This document shows, piece by piece, positions 23,656-32,361 of a DNA stretch of 64,000 nt. The first letter of the stretch is position 1. Each line of letters opens with the position of its first letter. The stretch is from Falsibacillus albus (GTDB taxonomy: Bacteria > Bacillota > Bacilli > Bacillales > DSM-25281). The position numbers were made by a program, and so were the translations under genes. Where the stretch lies: NCBI RefSeq assembly GCF_003668575.1, contig NZ_RCVZ01000019.1, positions 1 to 64,000 on the forward strand, given 5' to 3'. The notes under the pieces are model-generated. The model was not told the origin of the DNA, made no database searches, and saw only the letters and a program-made list of their open reading frames with translations.

Positions 23656-25830
23656 ATGCAAGACTTCTTCACCCGCAAGAAAAAAGAATTAGGTGTCTCT
23701 TTAAACGACGTTCAGACAAAAGCTGTCCTTCAAACCGAGGGGCCGCTTCTTTTGTTGGCGTCGCCCGGGTCGGGGAAAACGACGACGGTGATCATGCGGA
23801 TCGGCTATCTAATCGAAAAGAAAGGTATATCTCCTGATCGCATCAAGGCGGTGACGTTCAGCAAGGCATCGGCAAGCGATATGAAGGAGCGGTTCAAGCG
23901 GTTCTTTCCGGGTCTTCCGCCAGTTGATTTCTCGACGATTCACAGCTTGGCGTTTGAAGTGGCGCGCGAGCATTTCCGTAAAACAAGGACGCCATTTGAC
24001 CTGATCGAAGGCAATGTAAGCGGTGATGATCAGGGAGCGGATATGCTGCATAAAAAGGTGATCCTCCGGAGATTGTTCAAAACGCACGTCGGTGAAAACA
24101 TCACAGACAGCCAGATGGAGGAGCTTACGACTTATATCAGCTTCATCAAGAACAAGATGATCAAGCCGGATCAATGGTCGACGGTTTCATGCGATGTGCC
24201 AAAGGCCGAGCAGATCCTCAAGGAATACGAAAGGTTCAAGCGTTCACACCCCAATAAACTGCTCGTCGATTTTGACGATATGCTGACGATCGCCAATGAG
24301 GTATTGTGGAGCGACCGGCAGCTGTTATGGGAATACCAGCAACGCTATGACTATGTGCTCACGGACGAGAGCCAGGATACGTCCTTGGTCCAGCACGAAA
24401 TCATCGAGAAGCTGGTCCGTGAACATCAGAATCTTTGCGTGGTGGCAGACGATGACCAATCGATCTACAGCTGGCGCGGCGCTGAGCCATCCTACTTGCT
24501 TGATTTTAAAAAGGTGTATCCGAAGGCCGAGATCCTTTTCATGGAACAGAATTACCGCTCCACAAAGGACATCGTCAGTGTGGCCAACCGGTTCATCAAG
24601 CGGAACAAGAAGCGCTATGAAAAGAACATGTTTACGGAAAATCCAGCATTTGAACCGATTCAAATCAAGGAGCTGCACGATTACAATGCCCAGGCGAAAT
24701 ATCTCGTCAAGGAAATTCAAGGGAAAGAGAACTTGGGTGAAATTGCTGTCCTGTACCGGAACAACTCGTCTTCGATCGCGCTCATGAATGCGTTCGACCG
24801 GGCCGGCATCCCCTTTTATATGAAGGATGCTGACAACCGCTTCTTTTCGCACTGGGTCGTCGAAGATGTGCTCAATTTCATGCGGATGGCCTTCACCGAT
24901 AAGCGGCCTGATATTTTGGAGAAGATACACTTAAAGTTCAACGGCTACATCAGCAAACAGCAGATGAAGGAACTGAAGGGAATTCGCAACGGGGAGTCGG
25001 TGTTCGACAACCTTGTGAACCACGTCGAGTTGAAACCTTATCAGGTGAGGCTGATCAAGGACAGTAAGGAAACATTCCGGGAGCTGAAAGAAATGCCGCC
25101 GAGAAAAGCGATCCGGGTGATTCGGAATCAGCTTGGCTACGAGAAGGCGCTTGAGAAGATGAGCAGCATTCTTGGCTTTCGCCTTGAGTATTTGATCGGG
25201 ATTCTGAACACCTTGGAGGAAATCGCCGTGAATCTTGAGACGCTGCAGGATTTTGCGAAGCGGCTTCAGCACCTGGAGTCTGCTTTAACAATGGCCAAAC
25301 GAAAAAAAGGGCAGAACGCCGTGACGTTTTCTACCTTCCACAGTTCCAAAGGATTGGAGTTCGAGCATGTCTATATGATTGATTTGATCAACGGCGTCAT
25401 CCCCTCAAAGGAAGATAAAGAGGATATGAGCTTGATCGAAGAAGCGACCCGCTTGTTCTATGTCGGAATGACACGGGCGAAGAAGCATCTCGAGCTGATT
25501 ACTTATTGGGAAAAAGACGGTGTGAAAACAGCGGAATCAACCTTTGTTCGCGACGTGAAGAACATGTTGAATCCGGCACCCAAACGGACAGGTACGGCCA
25601 AAAGCGGGGCAACCGTCACCGGAAAGAAAGTTAACGGAGTCCCATTCAATCCAAATGCTGTGCAGCGTGAGTCTGAATTAGAGGTCGGCTTGACCGTGAA
25701 GCACCGTGTATTCGGCACGGGAGAAATCACTGGGGTCGATGGGGACACGGTGAAAATTCAATTTTCCACGAAGGGAAAGGTCCTGTCGATCATGACATGT
25801 TTGGAAATGGGGCTGTTGGAGCTGGTGTAG
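23656..25830 (+). CDS. yjcD: UvrD/PcrA-like DNA helicase (YjcD type)
   Basis: 724 residues. Superfamily 1A helicase: Walker A ASPGSGKTTT (about 35), motif Ia, Walker B variant TDESQDTSLVQ, DDQSIYSWRGA (motif III), NYRST (motif IV), FHSSKGLEFEHV (motif V) and FYVGMTRAKK (motif VI). The C-terminal 50 residues (HRVFGTGEITGVDGD) form the Tudor-like fold found at the end of PcrA. Length and motif set match B. subtilis YjcD, a PcrA paralogue thought to act in DNA repair. Monocistronic. Confidence 0.92.
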   Translation: MQDFFTRKKKELGVSLNDVQTKAVLQTEGPLLLLASPGSGKTTTVIMRIGYLIEKKGISPDRIKAVTFSKASASDMKERFKRFFPGLPPVDFSTIHSLAFEVAREHFRKTRTPFDLIEGNVSGDDQGADMLHKKVILRRLFKTHVGENITDSQMEELTTYISFIKNKMIKPDQWSTVSCDVPKAEQILKEYERFKRSHPNKLLVDFDDMLTIANEVLWSDRQLLWEYQQRYDYVLTDESQDTSLVQHEIIEKLVREHQNLCVVADDDQSIYSWRGAEPSYLLDFKKVYPKAEILFMEQNYRSTKDIVSVANRFIKRNKKRYEKNMFTENPAFEPIQIKELHDYNAQAKYLVKEIQGKENLGEIAVLYRNNSSSIALMNAFDRAGIPFYMKDADNRFFSHWVVEDVLNFMRMAFTDKRPDILEKIHLKFNGYISKQQMKELKGIRNGESVFDNLVNHVELKPYQVRLIKDSKETFRELKEMPPRKAIRVIRNQLGYEKALEKMSSILGFRLEYLIGILNTLEEIAVNLETLQDFAKRLQHLESALTMAKRKKGQNAVTFSTFHSSKGLEFEHVYMIDLINGVIPSKEDKEDMSLIEEATRLFYVGMTRAKKHLELITYWEKDGVKTAESTFVRDVKNMLNPAPKRTGTAKSGATVTGKKVNGVPFNPNAVQRESELEVGLTVKHRVFGTGEITGVDGDTVKIQFSTKGKVLSIMTCLEMGLLELV

Positions 25831-25861
25831 GATGTGGAGGAAGCTTTACTATGGTACAGTG

Positions 25862-25886
25862 CTAATGGGGGTCTGACCCCCATTAG
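25862..25886. repeat. GGGGTCTGACCCC element 3
   Basis: CTAATGGGGG-TCTGA-CCCCCATTAG is a perfect 10-bp-arm palindrome 32 bases after the helicase stop; it may terminate transcription. Confidence 0.8.
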
Positions 25887-25911
25887 ACATGCTGGTACCC
25901 GTACTTGTTCG

Positions 25912-26067
25912 ATATTTCCTTTCTAGGTCACCAAACCGTCTCTATGGCACCCTTAATCGTCCAATATCTCGCTTATCGGTCACCAAATTATCTCTGTGAT
26001 TCCCGCTCTCCTCTAATATCTCCTCTAACGGTCACCATTTCTGCAGCAAACATTCGGCATGAAATAG
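25912..26067. repeat. Three 52-bp tandem units
   Basis: Units at 25912-25963, 25964-26015 and 26016-26067 share ATAT(T/C)TC...GGTCACCA. The first two are clear, and the third decays after the GGTCACCA block. Non-coding. Confidence 0.7.
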
Positions 26068-26171
26068 ATCATAGTTCCCTACCATCAGCTAAATCCATTT
26101 TACCGGTAAACAATTACTATTTAATGTTATAATTGTAATATAATTCAAAAAAGATAAACGGAGGTGTCAAA

Positions 26172-26384
26172 ATGAAGAATCCATTGTTATTCGTAAGTAT
26201 TGGTCTTTTTCTCGTAGTTGGAAGGATGATATTAACTCAATTTGTAAGTTTGCCGGATTTCCTTAACGGACTGATACTTGGGATCGGTCTTGCACTTGAA
26301 GTCATTGGGCTTTACGGGATTTCACGTAATCCCTCCAAAGTCAAAAAATTTAAGAAGAGTTTTTTCAAAAAAATATTTTCATAA
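26172..26384 (+). CDS. Small membrane protein
   Basis: 70 residues; GGAGG 7 bases before ATG. Two hydrophobic helices (about 5-20 and 30-50) and a very basic tail (SKVKKFKKSFFKKIF) that should stay cytoplasmic. Family not recognised. Own promoter zone (TTATAATTGTAATAT near 26127). Confidence 0.65.
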   Translation: MKNPLLFVSIGLFLVVGRMILTQFVSLPDFLNGLILGIGLALEVIGLYGISRNPSKVKKFKKSFFKKIFS

Positions 26385-26389
26385 CGTCA

Positions 26390-26433
26390 AAAGGGTCTGA
26401 TCTCCCTGCAGCATGGAGGAGATCAGGCCCTTT
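26390..26433. terminator. Terminator derived from the GGGGTCTGA element (copy 4)
   Basis: AAAGGGTCTGATCTCC / GGAGATCAGGCCCTTT, 16-bp near-perfect stem with a 12-base loop, between convergent genes. The arm contains GGGTCTGA, so it is probably a variant of the dispersed palindrome used as a bidirectional terminator. Confidence 0.75.
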
Positions 26434-26441
26434 CATATTGA

Positions 26442-27188
26442 TCAACAGCCGTATTGCTGGACGATTTCCAAAAGGCGTTCTTCACTTTCAGTTGGCACAT
26501 GTTCCGATAGCCTTGCTGCTGCAATGATCGGAGCCCATTGGAAAATGTCTTCTTTCGAAATACCGCTCTTTTCGCAATATAGCTGCAAATACAACTCAGC
26601 CAATTCCTCTGATACCTGTGTATACAAGAGATAACTGCGGTAGACATCGGCCCGGAGATCACCCGCACTCGCATCCACCCAATCAATGATTGTCACTCGA
26701 TCATCGGAAGCTATCAGATTATATAGATGAAAATCCCCGTGGCAAAGCCTGTTTTCGAAGGTCATCGCATCCAGCTTCTGCAGGAGCCTGGACTTTTGGC
26801 TGTCGTCCAACTGTGTCACTGACTGGAGTTGCCTGCGAAGCCGATCAGACATCGGTTCGAGTGAATCAGCCTTAATTGCATGGATTTGCAGCTGGATATC
26901 CACGGACAGCTCCATCAAATGCGCTGCCCGTTCACTGTTTTCAAATGCGAGATCTCCGAAAGTTCTCCCGTTTACATATTCCATGATGAGTGCATGCTTA
27001 CCCTCGAACGTCGCAACGTCGAGCACCTTTGGAACGGGAAGTCCGCAAGAATACGCATATTCCTGTTTAGCGGCTTCATACGACGCTTCCGTTTCAGGCA
27101 AGTGGTCATTGTAGATTTTGAAAATCCTGTTGTTGTGTAGATAAATTTTTGCAGTATTGCCGATTCCAATTGGATCGCCTAAGTTCAT
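26442..27188 (-). CDS. Aminoglycoside phosphotransferase (APH)-fold kinase
   Basis: 248 residues; GGGAGA before ATG. Protein-kinase-like APH fold: glycine loop GIGNTAKIY, invariant lysine in FKIYND, hinge MEYVNG, catalytic loop LCHGDFHLYNL (Brenner-type HGDxxxxN) and the metal aspartate in IDWVDAS. Small-molecule kinase; antibiotic resistance is possible but not implied, since many chromosomal Bacillus homologues have unknown metabolic substrates. Confidence 0.85.
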   Translation of the reverse strand: MNLGDPIGIGNTAKIYLHNNRIFKIYNDHLPETEASYEAAKQEYAYSCGLPVPKVLDVATFEGKHALIMEYVNGRTFGDLAFENSERAAHLMELSVDIQLQIHAIKADSLEPMSDRLRRQLQSVTQLDDSQKSRLLQKLDAMTFENRLCHGDFHLYNLIASDDRVTIIDWVDASAGDLRADVYRSYLLYTQVSEELAELYLQLYCEKSGISKEDIFQWAPIIAAARLSEHVPTESEERLLEIVQQYGC

Positions 27189-27347
27189 ATGTATCTCTCC
27201 CTGATATTTCCTTTTATCATTTATTCTACAATAAAAAAAGGTGGTTCAACTGCTGAATTTTAGTTTTGTTCATTAACATGTAGAAAGTGATACACTTAGG
27301 AAAGAGAACAATTTCCAGATTTCATTAAAATGAAGGAAGTGAAGATT

Positions 27348-27737
27348 TTGATTAAATATAGATGCATCCATCATGTGAGTCTTACTGTGACCGATTTGGA
27401 AAAAGCAAAAGAATTTTATGAAAAAACTTTATGTTTAACAGAAATATCGCGGCCTGATTTTGACCTTCCCGGGGCATGGTATGAAATAGAAGGGCAGCAG
27501 CTTCATTTAATCGTTGATCCATCTTCACAGACAATTCGCCAGGATAAAAGCGTATCCAGCAGTGAAGGTCACTTTGCCCTTAGAGTCGAAAACTACTACG
27601 ACACTCTTGAATGGTTAAAACAGAGAGATGTTGAAGTTCTTGAAAAACCAAATTCAAAGAGCGGATTCGCGCAAATTTATTGCGCCGACCCAGATGGGAA
27701 TTTGATTGAACTAAATGTTGATCAAACAAACCTATAA
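27348..27737 (+). CDS. VOC family protein
   Basis: 129 residues from TTG 27348 (AAGGAAGTG upstream). One glyoxalase module pair: CIHHVSLTVTDLEKAKEFYE at the N-terminus, and IYCADPDGNLIELNV at the C-terminus with metal-ligand positions His and Glu. Typical single-domain VOC enzyme; function unspecified. Followed 57 bases later by a FAD monooxygenase, possibly co-regulated. Confidence 0.82.
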   Translation: MIKYRCIHHVSLTVTDLEKAKEFYEKTLCLTEISRPDFDLPGAWYEIEGQQLHLIVDPSSQTIRQDKSVSSSEGHFALRVENYYDTLEWLKQRDVEVLEKPNSKSGFAQIYCADPDGNLIELNVDQTNL

Positions 27738-27794
27738 GAATAGACGTTTACGAAAAAGGACCATACTTAATAAATAAAGAAAGCGAGGGTTATC

Positions 27795-28958
27795 ATGAAC
27801 GTTCTAATCGTAGGAGCTGGCATTGCAGGACTGACATTGGCCGATCAATTGGATCGGGAAGGGCACGCTGTCGAAATCATTGAAAAGTCTCCAGGACTGC
27901 GGACAGAAGGGTATATGATGGATTTTTTTGGAGCCGGGTATGATGTCGCTGAAAAGATCGGTTTGATCGAAGATTTACGGACCATCCATTATCCGATCGA
28001 TTCCCTTCGTGTGAAGAATGCAGATGGGACAACGAAGTATTCCCTTAACTATCAATCCCTGATCAAATTATTGGATGGCCGCCATTTCAATTTCATGCGC
28101 GGAGATCTGGAGCGAGTGTTGTATGAGCGGATCAAAGAACGTGTACAAGTTACATATGGCACGTCGATTGACTCACTGCAGCAGGATGACCAAGAAGTAC
28201 ATGCGGTGCTGTCGAATGGGACAGAACGCAGGTGTGACCTATTGGTTGGGGCCGATGGGATTCATTCAAAGGTACGGAGACTGGCATTTGGCGAGGAAGA
28301 AAAGTTTGTCCACTCCATGGGGTATCAAACCGCCGCATATACATTTGAAAAAACGCCGGAATTCAACGACATTAGTCGTACATTCGATACCATCACAGAG
28401 CCTGGCAGACAAGTCAGTATCTATCCGATAAGAGGGGATCGAATGGCTACTTTTTTTCTCTATTCCAAACAAGGGAGTGTCCGCCACCACTCACATGAAG
28501 AGGGAATCAAAGAACTGAAAAAACACTTTGGAGACATGGGCTGGGTGATCCCTGATACCCTACAAAAAGGTGAACTTGCCGATGATTTTTATTTTGATGA
28601 TGTCGCCCAAGTCGAAATGGAAAAGTGGACAAAGGGACGCGTAGCACTTGTTGGAGATGCTTGCGGTTGTGTGTCTTTGGTTGCAGGACAGGGAGCATCA
28701 CTGGCCATGGCTGAAGCTTATACCTTGGCCCATTGTTTCGCTGAATCCAAAGGCAATATCGAGAAAGCTCTATCAGACTACGACACAATGATGATCCCGC
28801 AGGTAGCCAAAGTACAGCGGTCAGCCCGGAAGTTTGCCGACTACTTTCTCCCGGAAACGAAATGGAAATTAATGATCCGGGATGTAACGATGCGGGCCTC
28901 TGTCCTTCCCGTCATTCGGAACTTTGCAAAATTTAAAAGTGTAAGGCTGCCAAAATGA
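27795..28958 (+). CDS. FAD-dependent monooxygenase (TetX/PHBH-like)
   Basis: 387 residues; AGCGAGGG before ATG. The N-terminal FAD-binding motif VLIVGAGIAGLTLADQL, the NADPH-linked LLVGADGIHSKVRR (DG motif) and the second FAD motif VALVGDACGCVSLVAGQG define group A flavin monooxygenases. Similar proteins hydroxylate aromatics or tetracyclines; substrate unknown here. Cytoplasmic. The stop codon abuts a perfect GC-rich terminator. Confidence 0.88.
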   Translation: MNVLIVGAGIAGLTLADQLDREGHAVEIIEKSPGLRTEGYMMDFFGAGYDVAEKIGLIEDLRTIHYPIDSLRVKNADGTTKYSLNYQSLIKLLDGRHFNFMRGDLERVLYERIKERVQVTYGTSIDSLQQDDQEVHAVLSNGTERRCDLLVGADGIHSKVRRLAFGEEEKFVHSMGYQTAAYTFEKTPEFNDISRTFDTITEPGRQVSIYPIRGDRMATFFLYSKQGSVRHHSHEEGIKELKKHFGDMGWVIPDTLQKGELADDFYFDDVAQVEMEKWTKGRVALVGDACGCVSLVAGQGASLAMAEAYTLAHCFAESKGNIEKALSDYDTMMIPQVAKVQRSARKFADYFLPETKWKLMIRDVTMRASVLPVIRNFAKFKSVRLPK

Positions 28959-28979
28959 GAAAGGGGGCAGCCCCCTTTC
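28959..28979 (+). terminator. Intrinsic terminator
   Basis: GAAAGGGGG-CAG-CCCCCTTTC directly after the TGA; tail is not T-rich. Confidence 0.7.
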
Positions 28980-29055
28980 GAATCTTCCCTTCCATTTATT
29001 CCATTAGGTGGTGTATACTATTTTGGGCAATTATTACATAGGGGGCTTACATCAA

Positions 29056-29613
29056 ATGAAAAAGTTTTTATTACCAGCAGCAATGATATTGTTGATGGGC
29101 ATGTTGGCAGCATGCAGCGAGAATAACGATGACAGTAAAGTAAAAGAAGAGAAAAACAGCAACGTACAATCTAGCAAAGAAGTAAACTCAACAGAAGACA
29201 GTCAAGAGAAAACAACCAGTGATAATAAGAAAGAAACGACTGTAAAAGCAGGACTCAGCGATGAGGAAACTGCCAAAGCTCTTTCTTCATACATAAAGAA
29301 AGTAGAAGATTTCGAACAGGAATTGACGCAGGCTTATGAAGATAATAAGAATAATGCGGCAAAATGGGCGGCGTTTGGAAGAGAATGGAATCCGAAAGTG
29401 CAAGCTCTAGGAGATGAAATTAATAATTCTGATTTATCTATTCAAAACAGAATAGATATTGGCACAGCGGCTGGAGATTTGTTGATGGTTAAAGGTGAAT
29501 ACAATTCGTTTGTTCAAGATAGTGGCGATGAAGAATCTTTAAAATCAATAATAGCTAACTATCAACAAAGCATTCAAAATTCGAAAGATACATTGAGAGA
29601 ATTAACTAAATAA
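29056..29613 (+). CDS. Lipoprotein, unknown function
   Basis: 185 residues from ATG 29056, with AGGGGGC 10 bases upstream. Signal peptide with lipobox MLAAC (Cys about 19), a 45-residue low-complexity Ser/Lys/Glu linker, then a helical domain of about 120 residues (LSDEETAKALSSYIKKVEDF onward). Expected to be anchored on the outer face of the membrane. Family not recognised; the GGGGTCTG element downstream supplies its terminator. Confidence 0.75.
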   Translation: MKKFLLPAAMILLMGMLAACSENNDDSKVKEEKNSNVQSSKEVNSTEDSQEKTTSDNKKETTVKAGLSDEETAKALSSYIKKVEDFEQELTQAYEDNKNNAAKWAAFGREWNPKVQALGDEINNSDLSIQNRIDIGTAAGDLLMVKGEYNSFVQDSGDEESLKSIIANYQQSIQNSKDTLRELTK

Positions 29614-29632
29614 AAAAATAGAATTTTTTCTG

Positions 29633-29690
29633 AAAGGGGTCTGCCCCTCAGCGCGGTAATGCTTTAACGTACTGATGGTCAGACCCCTTT
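29633..29690 (+). repeat. GGGGTCTGACCCC element 5 (terminator)
   Basis: AAAGGGGTCTG ... CAGACCCCTTT with a loop containing CTCAGCGCGGTAATGCTTTAACG, followed by TTCTTTTTTT. One of the two fullest copies of the element. Confidence 0.85.
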
Positions 29691-29769
29691 TCTTTTTTTG
29701 TGCTAAAATAGAAAATAATCCTAATTTTGTAAAAATATTTAACAATTGTTGCTTTGAGGGGGAGAATGC

Positions 29770-30252
29770 ATGGAAATGCCTACACATATCATTGCAGTCG
29801 GAGGAATCGTGGAAAATGAAGAAGGGAAGATCCTGTTGGTTAAAACAATCCATGGGGGATGGGTTTTTCCAGGAGGACAGGTGGAAGTCGGAGAAAATCT
29901 GATGGATGCATTAATTAGAGAAGTGAAAGAGGAAAGCGGCATCGACATCAACGTATCGAACCTGATCGGAATGTATTCCAATACGTGCATACATAAATGG
30001 TACGACGGGGTGACGGATGTCCCGACTAAATTGATGCTGGATTATGCTTGCCGTCCTGTTGGAGGGGAATTGTGCACATCCGAAGAAACATCAGAAAGCT
30101 GCTGGGTCGAAAAAGAAAAAGTACTCAATATGATTGAAGCTGAAGCCATTCGAACACGATTCGAAGCCTTTTTGAATTTTGACGGCCATGTGCAATATAT
30201 GGAGTACGTTACGAGGCCGGAATTTAATTTGAAGCTAAGCAGGACAGTATAA
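29770..30252 (+). CDS. Nudix hydrolase
   Basis: 160 residues; GAGGGGGAG upstream. Canonical Nudix box GGQVEVGENLMDALIREVKE followed by ESGIDI (about 35-57), with the GGWVFPGG lead-in strand. Likely cleaves a nucleotide-linked pyrophosphate; substrate unknown. First gene of a probable three-gene unit with a second Nudix (22 bases on) and a HAD phosphatase, which together could process a phosphorylated nucleotide derivative stepwise. Confidence 0.88.
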   Translation: MEMPTHIIAVGGIVENEEGKILLVKTIHGGWVFPGGQVEVGENLMDALIREVKEESGIDINVSNLIGMYSNTCIHKWYDGVTDVPTKLMLDYACRPVGGELCTSEETSESCWVEKEKVLNMIEAEAIRTRFEAFLNFDGHVQYMEYVTRPEFNLKLSRTV

Positions 30253-30274
30253 ACATCTGGTGGTGAAAAAGAAG

Positions 30275-30730
30275 ATGGACTTTGTAAAAAATCTCCGGAA
30301 AATCGTCGGGACGAGGCCGCTTATCCTTCCTGGTTCGGTTGTCATCATTCTCAATGATCAAGATGAACTATTATTACAGCATCGAAACGACGGCAGCTGG
30401 GGGCTTGTTGGAGGTTTGATGGAACTTGGGGAATCGATGGAGGAAACAGCAAGGCGTGAAGTGAAAGAAGAATCAGGTCTCGAGATCGGCAAAATGACAT
30501 TGATCGATGTGATTTCCGGTCCCGACTATTATTTGAAATTGGAGAACGGCGACGAATTATATTCTGTCACAGCCGTCTATGCCTCTAAAGAGGTATCGGG
30601 AGAGATTGAAATTGATCAAAGCGAATCTCGCAACATGAAATATTTCAAAGCAGATCAGCTTCCAGACAACATGATCGATGAATATCGGCATTGCCTAGAT
30701 TCGTATTTTCAAAAAGCGAGATTGAGATAG
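30275..30730 (+). CDS. Nudix hydrolase
   Basis: 151 residues from ATG 30275 (GTG 30260 is an alternative; neither has a strong ribosome site, consistent with coupling to the gene before). Starts MDFVKNLRKIVGTRPLILPG, the usual opening of Bacillus ADP-ribose/nucleotide Nudix proteins. Complete box GGLMELGESMEETARREVKE then ESGLEI. Overlaps nothing but ends 1 base before the HAD gene. Confidence 0.87.
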   Translation: MDFVKNLRKIVGTRPLILPGSVVIILNDQDELLLQHRNDGSWGLVGGLMELGESMEETARREVKEESGLEIGKMTLIDVISGPDYYLKLENGDELYSVTAVYASKEVSGEIEIDQSESRNMKYFKADQLPDNMIDEYRHCLDSYFQKARLR

Positions 30731-30731
30731 A

Positions 30732-31433
30732 ATGAAAGAATATCAACTATTATTGTTTGATTTGGATGACACACTGCTAAGCAGCGATTGGTTTAAAGAG
30801 GGAATCATGCAAACGATCCAATCCAATTCTCTTACCAGACATGTCGATCCTGCAATGTTTCTTGAAAAGAAGTTGATGTTGCCAAAGCCATTGATCACTC
30901 AATTTAAAAACCGGGAACTTTCCCCGCATGAATTCAGACGGGCCAGGTGGAAACATGCTTTATCACATTTTGAATTGTTTCCAGATGAAGATGCCATCGA
31001 CGAATTGCATGGTCTCTTTTTGCAGTCAGGGATGAGCTTCATTAAAGAAAATGAAGACCTCACTTGCCTTTTACAGGACCTGCAAAAACATTATCAGCTG
31101 GCGATCGTCACAAATGCCCTATACGATCCATTGCTGAAAATTTCCAACTTGAAACTAGCTCATCTATTTACAAAAGACAATGTCTTTCAAGCCGAGGAAC
31201 TTGACTATAGGAAGCCAGACCCCGAGTTATATTGGGCCGCACTAAACCATTTCCAAGCCCAGCCGGAACAAGCGGTATTTATCGGGGATTCTTGGACCCA
31301 CGATGTAGTCGGTCCCATGGAGCTGGGGATGGAAGCCATTTGGGTGAATCATCAAAATGTCCCGCCGCCATCTTCGCATAAACCGCTTGAAGAGATCACA
31401 AAGATCATGGAATTACGATCGATTTTGTTGTAA
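30732..31433 (+). CDS. HAD family hydrolase (YjjG-like)
   Basis: 233 residues, ATG one base after the previous stop. HAD motif I LLFDLDDTLL, motif II IVTNA, motif III lysine in RKPDPELY and motif IV FIGDSWTHDV are all present. The cap (C1 type) is inserted between motifs I and II. Resembles nucleotidases of the YjjG/YsaA type. Translationally coupled to the Nudix gene, so a role in the same nucleotide clean-up step is inferred. Confidence 0.87.
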   Translation: MKEYQLLLFDLDDTLLSSDWFKEGIMQTIQSNSLTRHVDPAMFLEKKLMLPKPLITQFKNRELSPHEFRRARWKHALSHFELFPDEDAIDELHGLFLQSGMSFIKENEDLTCLLQDLQKHYQLAIVTNALYDPLLKISNLKLAHLFTKDNVFQAEELDYRKPDPELYWAALNHFQAQPEQAVFIGDSWTHDVVGPMELGMEAIWVNHQNVPPPSSHKPLEEITKIMELRSILL

Positions 31434-31443
31434 GAGGAGCTTA

Positions 31444-31674
31444 ATGAAAAAATTGTTGAGGTGGAACACATTGCGATTCCTATTAACCAAACTATATCAT
31501 TCTAAATTAATCTTAATCTTATCCATATATTTGCTGCTTCGATCATCCATCAATATAATAGGCGGTGTGATTCATCAAAACGTTATCGAATCAGATATCG
31601 CTTCTCTTTTGTTGGGCATGCTTGTCCTTTTTATTTATGTGAAAGCACGGCGAAATAATGCCTTTCAAAAATGA
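31444..31674 (+). CDS. Small membrane protein
   Basis: 76 residues from ATG 31444, GAGGAG 5 bases upstream. Basic N-terminus (KKLLRWNTLRFLLTKLYHSK), then hydrophobic segments at about 20-38 and 50-67. No family recognised. Follows the HAD gene by 10 bases. Confidence 0.6.
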   Translation: MKKLLRWNTLRFLLTKLYHSKLILILSIYLLLRSSINIIGGVIHQNVIESDIASLLLGMLVLFIYVKARRNNAFQK

Positions 31675-31705
31675 GTGACCTAAATCTGGCAAGGAGAGTG
31701 GAAGT

Positions 31706-32080
31706 ATGAAAAGCCCTATCATCAATCAAATGAACACAGTATTTGTGCATGTCAGTAATCTAAAGGAATCGGTTCGGTGGTATTCGAATTTGTTGGGGCA
31801 GGACCATGATTTGGCTTCCGTCAAGGATCCGGTTTATAACATCCAGATCAACCATCATACCGGATTGACGCTGGATGCAGGACCGGAAGGCATTGTAAAA
31901 CAGCCGACAGCCCATGATCAACCATTGTTCAATTTTCATACAGCCGATATAGAGGAAGCTTATGCATACACGAAGGAATTGGGCTATCATATCCATTCGA
32001 ACATCGTCCGATACGATGATTTTTCGTTTTTTACCATTAAGGACCCGGATGGAAATGTGATCATGATTTGTACTGGATGA
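31706..32080 (+). CDS. VOC family protein
   Basis: 124 residues; AAGGAGAG 8 bases before ATG. FVHVSNLKESVRWYSNLLG at the N-terminus and FFTIKDPDGNVIMIC at the C-terminus are the two conserved ends of the glyoxalase/dioxygenase superfamily fold. The C-terminal acidic ligand is replaced by Ile-Met, so a classic metal site is doubtful. Confidence 0.8.
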   Translation: MKSPIINQMNTVFVHVSNLKESVRWYSNLLGQDHDLASVKDPVYNIQINHHTGLTLDAGPEGIVKQPTAHDQPLFNFHTADIEEAYAYTKELGYHIHSNIVRYDDFSFFTIKDPDGNVIMICTG

Positions 32081-32109
32081 GATGCCTTCAAGAAGAATGC
32101 ATTGTAAAC

Positions 32110-32140
32110 AAAACGACTCGCAAAATATCCGAGTCGTTTT
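32110..32140. terminator. Intrinsic terminator
   Basis: 11-bp stem AAAACGACTCG / CGAGTCGTTTT, loop 9, T run. Confidence 0.88.
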
Positions 32141-32361
32141 TCTAATAAACATTTCATTATTTGATATTGATTCTTATCTATTACATCCTAAATCTTATGG
32201 TAAAATAAGGTGATTGCTAGAAAAAAAGTTTAGGAGTACAATACATAAGATTTATTCTCGTTGATTAATAAAAGAGCTCGAAATCCAAATATTAGTTGGT
32301 TAGAAAGCACCTTGTTTAGGGGAATGAAATAAATAGAAGTTTAGGTAGGGAGTTGAGTGGT

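Noticed and set aside
24296-24787. 163-codon open frame inside the helicase gene
   Set aside because: Shadow of the helicase coding sequence; Arg/Ser-rich composition and no ribosome site.
26442-27188. Aminoglycoside resistance gene
   Set aside because: The kinase fold is clear but no subclass-specific motif is recognised, and the context is chromosomal metabolism.
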